A program made the position numbers and the translations under genes. Shown in pieces: positions 38,032 through 47,310 of a stretch of 49,125 nt of DNA (position 1 is its first letter; each line of letters begins with the position of its first letter). Source of the DNA: Actinomycetota bacterium. GTDB lineage: Bacteria > Actinomycetota > Actinomycetes > Nanopelagicales > Nanopelagicaceae. Under the pieces are notes generated by a model. That model was not told the origin of the DNA. It made no database searches and saw only the letters and a list, made by a program, of their open reading frames with translations. The stretch lies in the NCBI GenBank assembly GCA_947372915.1, contig CANBVO010000003.1, forward strand, positions 1 through 49,125. The letters are read 5' to 3'.

Positions 38032-38292
38032 ATTCTGCGCTTCCATCATGCGAGCGCGGTTACGAGCTGCGCGACGCTTCAGTGCGCGACGCTCATCTTC
38101 AGAAAGTCCGCCCCAGACGCCAGCATCCTGACCGCTCTCCAGCGCCCAAGCCAAACAGGCCTCTTTTACAGAGCAACGATTGCAGACCTTTTTAGCCTCA
38201 TCGATTTGTGCGAGGGCTGGGCCGGTGTTGCCAACAGGAAAGAAGAGTTCTGGATCTTCTTCTCGGCAAGCTGATTCGTGTCGCCAGTCCAT
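38023..38292 (-). CDS. WhiB family regulator (WhiB1-like)
   Basis: MDWRHESACREEDPELFFPVG...VCNRCSVKEACLAWAL...GVWGGLSEDERRALKRRAARNRAR; SD AAGGAG. Confidence 0.93.
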   Translation of the reverse strand: MDWRHESACREEDPELFFPVGNTGPALAQIDEAKKVCNRCSVKEACLAWALESGQDAGVWGGLSEDERRALKRRAARNRARMMEAQNQF

Positions 38293-38451
38293 GCGTTTAC
38301 GTGCTCCTTTTATAGGTAAATCAGGGAAGTGAAGGGCAATAACGCGCCGCTTACATCTCTTATTCTCCCGTGGATTGCGCTACTTCACAAGGACATTTCG
38401 CAATTGTTTTGCCGAATGAAGTGAAATTAATAGGTGATATCTCACAGCTGG

Positions 38452-38523
38452 TGCCCCCGGCAGGATTCGAACCTGCGCACCCGCCTCCGGAGGGCGGTGC
38501 TCTATCCCCTGAGCTACGGGGGC
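38452..38523 (-). tRNA. tRNA-Arg (anticodon CCG)
   Basis: Reverse complement GCCCCCGTAGCTCAGGGGATAGAGCACCGCCCTCCGGAGGCGGGTGCGCAGGTTCGAATCCTGCCGGGGGCA folds as a cloverleaf; anticodon loop CTCCGGA. Confidence 0.96.
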
Positions 38524-38578
38524 AAAATTACTTCACTCTGGAATAGATAGTGAAGGTTATCAGTGAAAGAATGCGCAG

Positions 38579-39103
38579 GTGAATGAGATCAATGAAGAAC
38601 GTGCATATTTCGCAACTGGATGCTTCTGGGGCGCTGAGCGCCGCTTCTGGAAATTAGATGGGGTTTTACACACATCCGTGGGGTACATGGGAGGTCGCAG
38701 ACCTCAGCCTTCCTACGAGCAAGTCTGCACTGGGACCACTGGCCATGCCGAAACTGTCGAAGTAGTTTTTAATCCGCTGTTGATTTCATACGAGCGCCTA
38801 CTCAAAGAATTCTGGGTAATGCATGACCCGACTTCGCTCAACCAACAAGGCGGAGATATTGGCACGCAATATCGAAGTGAAATTTTCTACACATCTGATG
38901 TCCAAAGATCTGAAGCGATTCGCACACGCGATCTCTACCAAGGCGCACTCGATGGCGAGGGGATTGGATCCATCTGTACCGCAATAACTCCTGCTGATGG
39001 AAATGAGTATTGGTTGGCTGAGGAGTATCACCAAAAGTATTTGGCGAAGAACCCCAACGGCTATGACTGTCACTCCAGCACCGGGGTTGCCTTTCCCGCT
39101 TAA
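38579..39103 (+). CDS. msrA: peptide-methionine (S)-S-oxide reductase MsrA
   Basis: YFATGCFWGAERRFWKLDGVLHTSVGYMGG; GHAETVEVVFNP. Confidence 0.95.
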   Translation: MNEINEERAYFATGCFWGAERRFWKLDGVLHTSVGYMGGRRPQPSYEQVCTGTTGHAETVEVVFNPLLISYERLLKEFWVMHDPTSLNQQGGDIGTQYRSEIFYTSDVQRSEAIRTRDLYQGALDGEGIGSICTAITPADGNEYWLAEEYHQKYLAKNPNGYDCHSSTGVAFPA

Positions 39104-39118
39104 TTTCATACGGCACCA

Positions 39119-39139
39119 TCACTTCGCTTTTCGAAGTGA
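39119..39139 (+). terminator. stem-loop between msrA and terC-like gene
   Basis: TCACTTCG-ctttt-CGAAGTGA, 8-bp perfect stem; no strong U-tract. Confidence 0.45.
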
Positions 39140-39153
39140 GCGCGCGGGAACGG

Positions 39154-39159
39154 TACTGT
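39154..39159 (+). promoter_or_regulatory. putative -10 element of leaderless terC-like promoter (TACTGT)
   Basis: TACTGT-gagccc-ATG. Confidence 0.5.
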
Positions 39160-39165
39160 GAGCCC

Positions 39166-40071
39166 ATGAGTTCAACTGTGTGGCTGGTAACCCTGGGTGC
39201 CCTGATCCTCGTCCTTCTTCTCGATTTGAGCTTTGCGCTCAAGGATCGCAACAAAGAGACCTCCATGAAGACGGCAACTATTTGGACAATTTTCTATCTG
39301 GTCTTAGCGATCTCCTTCGGCATCTCGCTCGGCTACTGGCACAACATTCAAGCTCGCCGAGAGTTCTTTGCCGGTTGGCTGACTGAATACTCCTTAAGCT
39401 TCGATAACCTCTTTGTTTTTATTCTGATTCTGGCACGACTCAAAGTTGCCAAGGAGAAGACGCAGCTCGTTCTCCTCTTTGGAATTGTTATCTCACTCAT
39501 TCTTCGTGGAATATTTATTGCTGCGGGTTCGGCACTGATTAATCGCTGGTCATGGATTTTCTTCTTCTTTGGTGGCTTCTTGATTTACACCGCAATCCAG
39601 TTATTCCGCGAGAGTTCAGAGGAAGAATGGGAAGAGGGCAAGCTAATTACCTTTATGCGCAAGAAAGGTGCCTCTACTTTTACCTTGGCGCTCGTTGCAC
39701 TTGCAACAACTGATCTGCTCTTTGCTTTTGACTCCATCCCAGCAATATTCGGTCTCACCCGTGATCCTTATATTGTTGTTACTGCAAACTTATTTGCACT
39801 CATGGGACTTCGTCAGCTCTATTTCCTCATTGGTGGGTTGATGGAGAAACTTATTTACCTCACCGAAGGTCTCTCACTTATCTTGGCCTTTATCGGTGTG
39901 AAGCTATTGATTGAGGCGATGCATGCCCAAGGCTGGCATGCGCCCTTTGGATTAGAACTGCCACATATCCCGCTCACTCTGAGCCTTGGCTTTATCGTGG
40001 TCACCTTGGTCATTACGGCATCGTTGAGTCTCTTTAAAACCCGTAAGAGCCATCACTCATCTGAGCTCTAA
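39166..40071 (+). CDS. TerC family integral membrane protein
   Basis: EYSLSFDNLFVFILIL, TTDLLFAFDSIPAIFGLTRDPYIVVTANLFALMGLRQLYFL typical of TerC/Alx. Confidence 0.93.
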   Translation: MSSTVWLVTLGALILVLLLDLSFALKDRNKETSMKTATIWTIFYLVLAISFGISLGYWHNIQARREFFAGWLTEYSLSFDNLFVFILILARLKVAKEKTQLVLLFGIVISLILRGIFIAAGSALINRWSWIFFFFGGFLIYTAIQLFRESSEEEWEEGKLITFMRKKGASTFTLALVALATTDLLFAFDSIPAIFGLTRDPYIVVTANLFALMGLRQLYFLIGGLMEKLIYLTEGLSLILAFIGVKLLIEAMHAQGWHAPFGLELPHIPLTLSLGFIVVTLVITASLSLFKTRKSHHSSEL

Positions 40072-40110
40072 TTTCTAGATTTTTTCTAGGGCGACTGGAA
40101 TACTGACGGC

Positions 40111-41265
40111 ATGAGTTATGTAGATGGCCTTGCACTGGATCAACTTCGTCGGCGCGTCAGCGCTAAATGGCGAGATTTTCCAAGCGAAATTCTGCCACTA
40201 CCGGTGGCCGAGATGGATTTTGAGATTGCCGAGCCAATTCGAGAGCTATTGGTCGACATGATTGGTCGATCCGATACTGGTTATTTGGGTTCGGTTCCAG
40301 AGCTCGCCACAAACTTCGCCGCTTTTGCGAAAGCGCGATGGGGATGGAGCGTCGATCCTGAACAACTCTTTACCTGCACTGATGTGGGCGTCGGAATGAT
40401 CGAGATGGCGCGAACAATTCTCAATCCAGGTGATTCAATCCTGGTCAATTCACCGGTCTATCACAATTTTTATAATTGGATTCTTGAACTCAAGTGCACT
40501 TCGGTCGACGCACCACTCAAGCCCGGTGCCGACGATCCCCTTCATTTTGTTTTAGATATAGAGGCCATCGAAAAGGCGTATGCAAGTGGCGTAAAAGTGC
40601 ATTTTCTCTGCAATCCCCACAATCCGACCGGAACCATCTTTACTCGGGAAGAACTCGCGGAGTTAGCGCTCTTGGCGAAGAAGTACGGCGTTATTATTCT
40701 GAGCGATGAGATTCATGCTCCGATTGTTTACCAGCAAGGAAGCTTTGTTCCCTTCTTGTCGGTCAGCGATACAGCACGCGAAGTTGGAATCTGTGTTACC
40801 TCCGCCAGCAAGAGTTGGAACTTGGCTGGCCTTAAGTGCGCGATGATTATCACTGGTTCACCTCGAACCAAAGCACTGGCAGATTCGATGCCGATTTCAG
40901 TGCATTGGCGTGCATCGCTCTTTGGAGCTTTCGCTGCCGCCACTGCCTTCACATGTACTGACTGGCTTGATAATGCATTGGTTACTCTGGATCGCAACCG
41001 CGAACATGTAAAGCAGGCGTTGGCCTCCCAACTCCCACAAGTGGGGTACCGAGTTCCAGATTGCTCCTATTTAGCGTGGCTCGATGTCTCGGCGCTCAAT
41101 TTGGGGGAGAACCCAGCTGATGTTTTCCTGGAGCGAGGCAAAGTTGCCTTTAATGCCGGCGGAACCTTTGGTCCACACTCCACTCAATTTGTCCGCTTGA
41201 ATTTTGCAACAAGTACCAGCATTTTGGATGAAGCAGTTGCGCGAATGGTGGCTACCGTCAAGTGA
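40111..41265 (+). CDS. PatB/MalY-like PLP-dependent C-S lyase/aminotransferase
   Basis: LPLPVAEMDFEIAEPI, CNPHNPTGTIFTREEL, SASKSWNLAGLKCAMII. Confidence 0.9.
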   Translation: MSYVDGLALDQLRRRVSAKWRDFPSEILPLPVAEMDFEIAEPIRELLVDMIGRSDTGYLGSVPELATNFAAFAKARWGWSVDPEQLFTCTDVGVGMIEMARTILNPGDSILVNSPVYHNFYNWILELKCTSVDAPLKPGADDPLHFVLDIEAIEKAYASGVKVHFLCNPHNPTGTIFTREELAELALLAKKYGVIILSDEIHAPIVYQQGSFVPFLSVSDTAREVGICVTSASKSWNLAGLKCAMIITGSPRTKALADSMPISVHWRASLFGAFAAATAFTCTDWLDNALVTLDRNREHVKQALASQLPQVGYRVPDCSYLAWLDVSALNLGENPADVFLERGKVAFNAGGTFGPHSTQFVRLNFATSTSILDEAVARMVATVK

Positions 41266-42785
41266 AATACGATGTCGTAATTATTGGAGCAGGACATAAC
41301 GGCCTCATCGCATCGTGCTATCTTGCGAAAGCTGGACTAAAAGTTGCAGTCTTGGAAGCAAATGAAGTAGCGGGCGGTGCATCAGTCAGCCAACGCGTTT
41401 TTCCAGATTTCGATGCTCGACTTTCTCGGTACTCATACTTAGTCTCGTTGATGCCGGATCAGATTTTCGCCGATCTCAATCTCTCCTTCACCACCCTAGG
41501 TCGCACTGTCTCTTCCTACACACCTGATGTCGTGGACGGAAAAGATGTTGGCCTATTAGTTCATCGCACACCAGGCGCCGAAACAATTGCGAGCTTTACT
41601 GATTATGCGGGAGCAGCTGCTTATCCGGCATGGGAAGATTTCTATAACTCGGTCCAGAAGATTGCGACCGCGATGGCTCCCACCATGTTGCAAAAGTTGC
41701 CAACTCGTAGCGAGCTCAAAGCACAGGTCAATGACCCCATCTGGGATGAAATCGTTGAAAAGCCACTAGGTCAATCACTCGAAGCCCGCTTTGAAGACGA
41801 TCTGATTCGAGGCGTAGTACTTACGGATGGACTTATCGGAACATTTAGCGATGCTCACGATATTGCAGCAAATCGTTGCTTCATCTATCACTTGATTGGA
41901 AATGGAACGGGCGAATGGCGGGTTCCACAGGGTGGAATGGGCGGGCTGATTGCCGAACTTCTCGATAAGTCCGCCGCACTTGGGGTCGATCTCTTCACTA
42001 ACCATCGAGTAACCGGTATTGAGCAAGCAGGTGTCGAATGGAAAGTTACTGCAGCTGGTCAAACTTTCGAATCTCGCTTTGTTTTGGCAGCATGTGCGCC
42101 ACAGACACTTGCCAGCATTATGGGCACGACGCAGCCGAAAAGTTTGGATGGCAGCCAAGTAAAGGTCAATATGCTGCTCAAGAAGCTGCCACGTTTAAAG
42201 AGTGGCATTGATCCCAAGATTGCATTTGCAGGCACGTTTCATATTGATGAGCGATACAGCGATTTCCAATTAGCATTTGACCAGGCAGCAGCAGGAAAAG
42301 TGCCCGACTGTATTCCGGCCGAGGTCTATTGTCACACCTTGACTGATTCATCAATTATGAGTGATGAACTCAATGCTCAGGGATTTCAGACGCTCACCCT
42401 CTTCGGCATGCACACTCCTGCCTCACTCTTTGAAAAGAATGAAGCGGCCGTGAAGGAAGAGATTATTCAGAAACTATTCCGGCAAATTAATCGCTACCTC
42501 GTAGATCCCATCGAAGAGTGCATGGCTGTTGCTGCCGATGGTTCACTCTGTTTTGAAATCAAGAGCCCGCTCGAACTTGAGAAAGAGATTGGCCTTCCTC
42601 GCGGAAATATCTTCCACAAAGATTTATCCATGCCATTTAGAGAAGATGACCAAGACCCAAGCTGGGGAGTGGAGACTGAGTTTCCTGGGCTTTATATCGC
42701 TGGCGCCGGCGCAATTCGCGGTGGTGGTGTGAGCGGCATTCCGGGACATAACGCCGCGCGCGCAGTGCTCGAAGCACTAGGCTAA
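41262..42785 (+). CDS. FAD-dependent oxidoreductase (phytoene dehydrogenase/PYROXD2-like)
   Basis: DVVIIGAGHNGLIASCYLAKAGLKVAVLEANEVAGGAS; C-term GLYIAGAGAIRGGGVSGIPGHNAA. Confidence 0.88.
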   Translation: MKYDVVIIGAGHNGLIASCYLAKAGLKVAVLEANEVAGGASVSQRVFPDFDARLSRYSYLVSLMPDQIFADLNLSFTTLGRTVSSYTPDVVDGKDVGLLVHRTPGAETIASFTDYAGAAAYPAWEDFYNSVQKIATAMAPTMLQKLPTRSELKAQVNDPIWDEIVEKPLGQSLEARFEDDLIRGVVLTDGLIGTFSDAHDIAANRCFIYHLIGNGTGEWRVPQGGMGGLIAELLDKSAALGVDLFTNHRVTGIEQAGVEWKVTAAGQTFESRFVLAACAPQTLASIMGTTQPKSLDGSQVKVNMLLKKLPRLKSGIDPKIAFAGTFHIDERYSDFQLAFDQAAAGKVPDCIPAEVYCHTLTDSSIMSDELNAQGFQTLTLFGMHTPASLFEKNEAAVKEEIIQKLFRQINRYLVDPIEECMAVAADGSLCFEIKSPLELEKEIGLPRGNIFHKDLSMPFREDDQDPSWGVETEFPGLYIAGAGAIRGGGVSGIPGHNAARAVLEALG

Positions 42786-42789
42786 ATCC

Positions 42790-43911
42790 ATGAGCGAGCA
42801 CAACAATCTCAAGCCTGATTCTCTTGTCGTGGCAGCAGGTCGTCCTGCGCAAACTCCGGATGGAAATATCAATCCATCTATTTCACTGAACTCTACTTTT
42901 ATTGCTGGTGGCCCAGTGGGATATGGCCGATCCGGAAATGAGTCATGGGGCGCACTGGAAGAAACTATCGGCGCACTCGAAGGTGGCCCAACCCTAGTCT
43001 TCTCATCTGGCATGGCTGCCATCAACGCAGTCATATCACTCTTGCCCAAAGGCGCAGTCGTCACCACCTCTAAGAATGGTTACACCGGAACGATGATTGT
43101 CTTAGCCCAACTCGTTGAGAAAGAGTGGCTGGAGGTTCGTTATGTTGATGTTTCCGATACTGAAGAAGTTTTAGCAGCGCTTCCTGGAACCTCACTTCTC
43201 TGGCTGGAGTCACCCACTAATCCCGCACTTGAAATTGCAGATTTACCCACAATTATTAAAGCAGCTAAATCGCAAGGCATCGGAGTTGCCGTCGATAACA
43301 CTTTTGCGACACCACTCTTGCAACAACCGCTCGAGCTCGGTGCCGATATCTCGATGCATTCAGTCACTAAATATCTTGCCGGCCATAGCGATTTAATCAT
43401 GGGTTCACTCTCTACCCGAGATCAGGCGCTCTTCCATCGCCTCTTTGATGCGCGCAAAAATGGCGGAGCCATTCCTGGTCCCTTTGAAGCGTGGCTTGCC
43501 CTTCGCGGAATTCGCACCTTGTCAGTACGTATGGAGCGCGCGCAACATAACGCCCTCGAGCTCGCAATGAGATTATCGAAACACCCAGCGGTTGAACGTG
43601 TTCGTTATCCGGGCTTACCCGAAGATCCCCATCACGATCGCGCCCGTTCCTTTATGAATGGCTTTGGTGCAATTGTGGGAATCGAAGTCAAGGGTGGACC
43701 GGCAGCCGCCGACAAAGCCTGCGAATCTTCTCGACTCGTGAGCTATGCGACATCTCTGGGTGGCGTTGAATCGCTGTGGGAGCGTCGACATCGTTGGGCT
43801 GCGGAAAGCGTCAGCATTCCCGTCAACTTGGTTCGTCTCTCTGTTGGTATCGAAAACCTGGAAGATTTATGGAGCGACATCGACCAAGCCCTGCGTGCTA
43901 GCCAAGAATAA
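42790..43911 (+). CDS. Cys/Met metabolism PLP enzyme (cystathionine gamma-synthase/lyase-like)
   Basis: [43 protein letters not shown]. Confidence 0.9.
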   Translation: MSEHNNLKPDSLVVAAGRPAQTPDGNINPSISLNSTFIAGGPVGYGRSGNESWGALEETIGALEGGPTLVFSSGMAAINAVISLLPKGAVVTTSKNGYTGTMIVLAQLVEKEWLEVRYVDVSDTEEVLAALPGTSLLWLESPTNPALEIADLPTIIKAAKSQGIGVAVDNTFATPLLQQPLELGADISMHSVTKYLAGHSDLIMGSLSTRDQALFHRLFDARKNGGAIPGPFEAWLALRGIRTLSVRMERAQHNALELAMRLSKHPAVERVRYPGLPEDPHHDRARSFMNGFGAIVGIEVKGGPAAADKACESSRLVSYATSLGGVESLWERRHRWAAESVSIPVNLVRLSVGIENLEDLWSDIDQALRASQE

Positions 43912-43938
43912 TTAAGCAGTTCACGGTAGATTTACACC

Positions 43939-44076
43939 ATGTTCAAAGCACTCCGCCGAATCCTCGGATTCTTCACTCTTCTTGCAGTGATTTTTGGCGC
44001 GCTTCGAACCTTCTTTCAGTGGATTGCCCGCAGCGAAGATGACAATCACGAAGTCTTTGCTGATGAAGAGGCTTAA
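43939..44076 (+). CDS. possible small single-TM protein (about 45 aa)
   Basis: MFKALRRILGFFTLLAVIFGALRTFFQWIARSEDDNHEVFADEEA, preceded by TAGATT-6 nt-ATG. Below track cutoff; my base count is +/-1 here, so the frame should be rechecked. Confidence 0.45.
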   Translation: MFKALRRILGFFTLLAVIFGALRTFFQWIARSEDDNHEVFADEEA

Positions 44077-44083
44077 GTAATTC

Positions 44084-44464
44084 ATGAGCGATACCTATAT
44101 CCCTGGTAGCTGCAATATCGGCAAGGGGGAGATTCGTCGTCGTCAGAGTGTGGCCTTACTTGGTGGAATTCTCACCGTTGCCTATGGCGCATATTTGATC
44201 TCTCAGAACGCATCACACGCACTTCGCCTCACCACTTTTATCCCCGCTTTGGTTTTTTCTACTGGTTGGATTCAAGCCCGCAAGAAATTCTGTTTAGCCT
44301 TTGGATTTATGGGCACCTTTAATTTTGGAAAATTAGGCGAGCTCTCCAAGGTGGCAACAAAAGAAGAGAAAGAAATTGACCGCAACACTGCGCTTAACAT
44401 CCTGACGCAATCAATTATTTTGGCTCTTGCAATTACTGGCCTGATTTACTTCTGGCCGAAGTAA
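44084..44464 (+). CDS. hypothetical membrane protein with N-terminal CNIGKGEIRRR motif
   Basis: 126 aa, several hydrophobic helices, PGSCNIGKGEIRRRQ near N-terminus. Confidence 0.7.
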   Translation: MSDTYIPGSCNIGKGEIRRRQSVALLGGILTVAYGAYLISQNASHALRLTTFIPALVFSTGWIQARKKFCLAFGFMGTFNFGKLGELSKVATKEEKEIDRNTALNILTQSIILALAITGLIYFWPK

Positions 44465-44469
44465 AGAAT

Positions 44470-45249
44470 TTACATATCCTCGTAATTTGAGGGCAGAGTT
44501 CCAACTTTTAAGAACTTGAGGTAATCCTCAACCACTGCATCTGGCTTACCATCTTGAACAAGTGTGCCCTTATTCATCCATATAGCGCGATCGCAGAGAT
44601 CGTTAATGGTGGCAAGCGCATGCGAAACGATGATGATGGTTCGAGCCTCAGCACAGAGTTCGCGCATCTTATTAAAGGATTTCTCCTTAAAGGATGCATC
44701 GCCCGCGGAGAGCGCCTCATCCAAGAGCAAGATATCTGGTTTCATGGAGACGGCAACGCTAAATGCAACTCGGCCATACATGCCGCTGGAGTAAGTGCGA
44801 ACGGGCATATCAATAAAGCCATCTGGCAGATCAGCGAATTCAGCAATCTCATCTGTCTTACTTTCGATCTCTTCGCGGGTCATGCCGGAGGCAAGTCCAC
44901 CCAAAATAATATTGTCGCGACCAGAGAGAGCTGGGTTGAAGCCAACTCCGAGTGCAAGCAGGGTTGAAATCTTTCCATTCACGATAATGCGACCTTCGGT
45001 GGGCGGAAGAATTCCGGCTATTGAGCGCATCAAGGTGGATTTACCGGCGCCGTTAGCACCAACAATTCCGAGGACTGATCCATGCGGTAGATCCATTGTT
45101 AAATGCTTAATCGCTTCTACGGTGCGGGTACGCACTGCCTCACCTTTACTTGCGCGCATGACCGCGTTCTTTAAGGTGCGCTTAGTATCGACATTAATCT
45201 TGTATTTAATCGAGAGATCTTCGATGCGGATAGCCAAATTTTCTGGCAT
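44470..45249 (-). CDS. polysaccharide/teichoic-acid-type ABC transporter ATPase (Wzt/TagH-like)
   Basis: GIVGANGAGKSTLMRSIAGI, RTYSSGMYGRVAFSVAVSMKPDILLLDEALSAGD; start at MPENLAIRIEDLS (45249). Confidence 0.9.
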   Translation of the reverse strand: MPENLAIRIEDLSIKYKINVDTKRTLKNAVMRASKGEAVRTRTVEAIKHLTMDLPHGSVLGIVGANGAGKSTLMRSIAGILPPTEGRIIVNGKISTLLALGVGFNPALSGRDNIILGGLASGMTREEIESKTDEIAEFADLPDGFIDMPVRTYSSGMYGRVAFSVAVSMKPDILLLDEALSAGDASFKEKSFNKMRELCAEARTIIIVSHALATINDLCDRAIWMNKGTLVQDGKPDAVVEDYLKFLKVGTLPSNYEDM

Positions 45250-45259
45250 CAATGGCGCG

Positions 45260-46150
45260 TTAGATTCGGACGGCAAAATCGCGCTCCCTTGAAATAAAGA
45301 AATATCCACCAATAAGAAGTGAGCCAAGCGCCCAAGCTATACATCCGACGAGTTCGCCTGGTGTTGGATTAATTCCCTTGATCCAGACATTCGAAGTCGA
45401 ACTTAAAACTGGTCCTAGTGGATTGATAAAGAGAATTGTGCGATGCCAGCCGTGCAGCATCTCTGGTAGCCAGAGCACGGGCGAGGCGTAGAGCCAGATG
45501 CGCATGAAGTAGCTGAGCAATTTATTGGTATCTCGAAAATAGACATTCATTGTTGCAAAGACCAGTGAGAGTCCAAATCCCGTGATTCCGACGCAAGCAA
45601 TAATAAATGGAATCCAGAGGTAGCTCCAGGTGAATCCGGGAATCTGCGTGCTGGGGAATACCCATTTTCCAATGACAACGACGGCGATGTAGACCGGAAG
45701 CGTAGGAAGAAATTGATAGAAGGCGCTGATAGTGCTGGAGAAGGGAAGAAGCGCGCGTGGAAATGCTTGATTGAGAATTAAGCGACCGCCAGCAGTAATA
45801 GAGGTGGCACCGGCCGAAATACAACTTTGGGCGAAATAGAAAGTAAAGAGTCCAATCAAAATATGGGCAAGTGTGGTGATGCCTTGATTGGATTTCATGC
45901 CGCCTCGAAGTACGGTCACTAAGAGGAAGTAGATCATGGCGAGCAAGAGTGGATTGAGAATGAGCCAGACCTTGCCAAATTTAGAGTCGAGATATTCAGC
46001 TTTATCAGCGAAGCGAGAGAGCTCGATGGCAAAAGCTCTGCGCTTCCAGAACTCCTTGAGATAGGGAACGAGCGGTGGGAGCGAGGCCTTGTGGGGCTCA
46101 AAGACCTGGAGGTTTGGGGAGAACTCCGGGTTCGCTGTCGTATTGCTCAC
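45260..46150 (-). CDS. ABC-2 type polysaccharide export permease (Wzm/TagG-like)
   Basis: Six-TM pattern, FGKVWLILNPLLLAMIYFLLVTVLRGG; next to Wzt-like ATPase; GTG start. Confidence 0.88.
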   Translation of the reverse strand: MSNTTANPEFSPNLQVFEPHKASLPPLVPYLKEFWKRRAFAIELSRFADKAEYLDSKFGKVWLILNPLLLAMIYFLLVTVLRGGMKSNQGITTLAHILIGLFTFYFAQSCISAGATSITAGGRLILNQAFPRALLPFSSTISAFYQFLPTLPVYIAVVVIGKWVFPSTQIPGFTWSYLWIPFIIACVGITGFGLSLVFATMNVYFRDTNKLLSYFMRIWLYASPVLWLPEMLHGWHRTILFINPLGPVLSSTSNVWIKGINPTPGELVGCIAWALGSLLIGGYFFISRERDFAVRI

Positions 46151-46197
46151 GGGGGTAAGTCTGCCATCTTTCAGGCGATGGGAGTACCGTAAACACT

Positions 46198-46539
46198 ATG
46201 GAAATCGTCATTCATGCCCGCAACGCCCAACTCGCAGAAGATTTCAAGGGAATTACTACAGATAAATTGCAATCACTCAATCGATTTAGCGTCACGATCG
46301 AAGGAATTAAAGTAGAAGTACAACACGAAGCAAATCCACGCCACGGTAAGAGCTCACATGAAGTCACCCTTACCACCCATGGTGCCGGACCTTTTATGCG
46401 AGCAGAGGGTAAAGGCCATAACGACTTAGCAGCATTTGATGATGCAGTTCAGGCACTGCAATTGCAGATACGTCGCATCCATGAAAAATCAAAGGATGTC
46501 GGTCGTGATTCCTTGCGTCATAAAGAAGTTATTGATTAA
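46198..46539 (+). CDS. hpf: short-form ribosome hibernation promoting factor (HPF/RaiA N-terminal domain only)
   Basis: MEIVIHARNAQLAEDFKGITTDKLQSLNRFSVTIEGIKVEVQHEANPRHGKSSHEVTLTTHGAGPFMRAEGKGHNDLAAFDDAVQALQLQIRR; 113 aa. Confidence 0.85.
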   Translation: MEIVIHARNAQLAEDFKGITTDKLQSLNRFSVTIEGIKVEVQHEANPRHGKSSHEVTLTTHGAGPFMRAEGKGHNDLAAFDDAVQALQLQIRRIHEKSKDVGRDSLRHKEVID

Positions 46540-47285
46540 CTCTTCAGAAATACTTTAGGCAGCGCTTCCAAGACATCGGTTGCAACAACCGGCAACCCCT
46601 GAGTAGCTGCTAATTTACCGGCCAGACCATGTGCCTGAACTGCGTAACCAAGAACTTCCATAATTTGTTCGTCGGTATCTGGTTGCCAAGAAGCAAGCAT
46701 GGAACCAACCAGACCAGCCAAGATATCGCCAGTACCTGCAGTCGATAGGTCCGGTGTTCCGTGAGTATCGATATAAATCAGTCCGGATCGAGAAGCGATA
46801 ACAGTCTCGGCGCCTTTAAGAATTATATATGCCTTTAATTGTTCGGCCATATCAAGTGCACATTGCGCCCGATCACTGGGGTCGAAACCTAGAGCGCGCG
46901 CTTCACCTTCATGCGGGGTCACAATGGTGACGGAATCCCACGACACATGTGAAGCAAGTTTGATTGCGCTGCTATCAAGAACGGTAAATGGGGAGAACGG
47001 AAGTGAGCGTATTTTCGGAGATCCTGGACCCACAACAAGTGCATCGGTATCGGTATCACTCAATTTATTGACGGTGACAACATCGGGATAAGCGTGGCGA
47101 ACTAGCCCAGTGCTCATTTCATCATCGTTGCGATACATCACGTATCCCGCGCCACCGCGACGTGCACCACCAACACAGAGAACTGCAGCGCCGGGATATT
47201 CGCGGGATCCAGCAATAATCCCTACTTTTCCGCGGGAATATTTATGTGATGTTGGAGCAATCGGCGCGAGGAGTGGACTTCTCAT
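46536..47285 (-). CDS. nnrD: ADP-dependent NAD(P)H-hydrate dehydratase (standalone)
   Basis: GKVGIIAGSREYPGAAVLCVGGARRGGAGYV, VTPHEGEARAL, STAGTGDILAGLVGSML. Confidence 0.92.
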   Translation of the reverse strand: MRSPLLAPIAPTSHKYSRGKVGIIAGSREYPGAAVLCVGGARRGGAGYVMYRNDDEMSTGLVRHAYPDVVTVNKLSDTDTDALVVGPGSPKIRSLPFSPFTVLDSSAIKLASHVSWDSVTIVTPHEGEARALGFDPSDRAQCALDMAEQLKAYIILKGAETVIASRSGLIYIDTHGTPDLSTAGTGDILAGLVGSMLASWQPDTDEQIMEVLGYAVQAHGLAGKLAATQGLPVVATDVLEALPKVFLKS

Positions 47286-47291
47286 GCCATA

Positions 47292-47297
47292 AGTCTA
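47292..47297 (-). promoter_or_regulatory. putative -10 of leaderless nnrD promoter (TAGACT)
   Basis: Reverse complement TAGACT-tatggc-ATG. Confidence 0.5.
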
Positions 47298-47310
47298 AGT
47301 CCAGAGTTAC

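Noticed and set aside
39104-39165. yybP-ykoY manganese riboswitch upstream of the TerC-family gene
   Set aside because: Region is only about 60 nt and lacks the conserved core; a TACTGT leaderless -10 sits directly before ATG.
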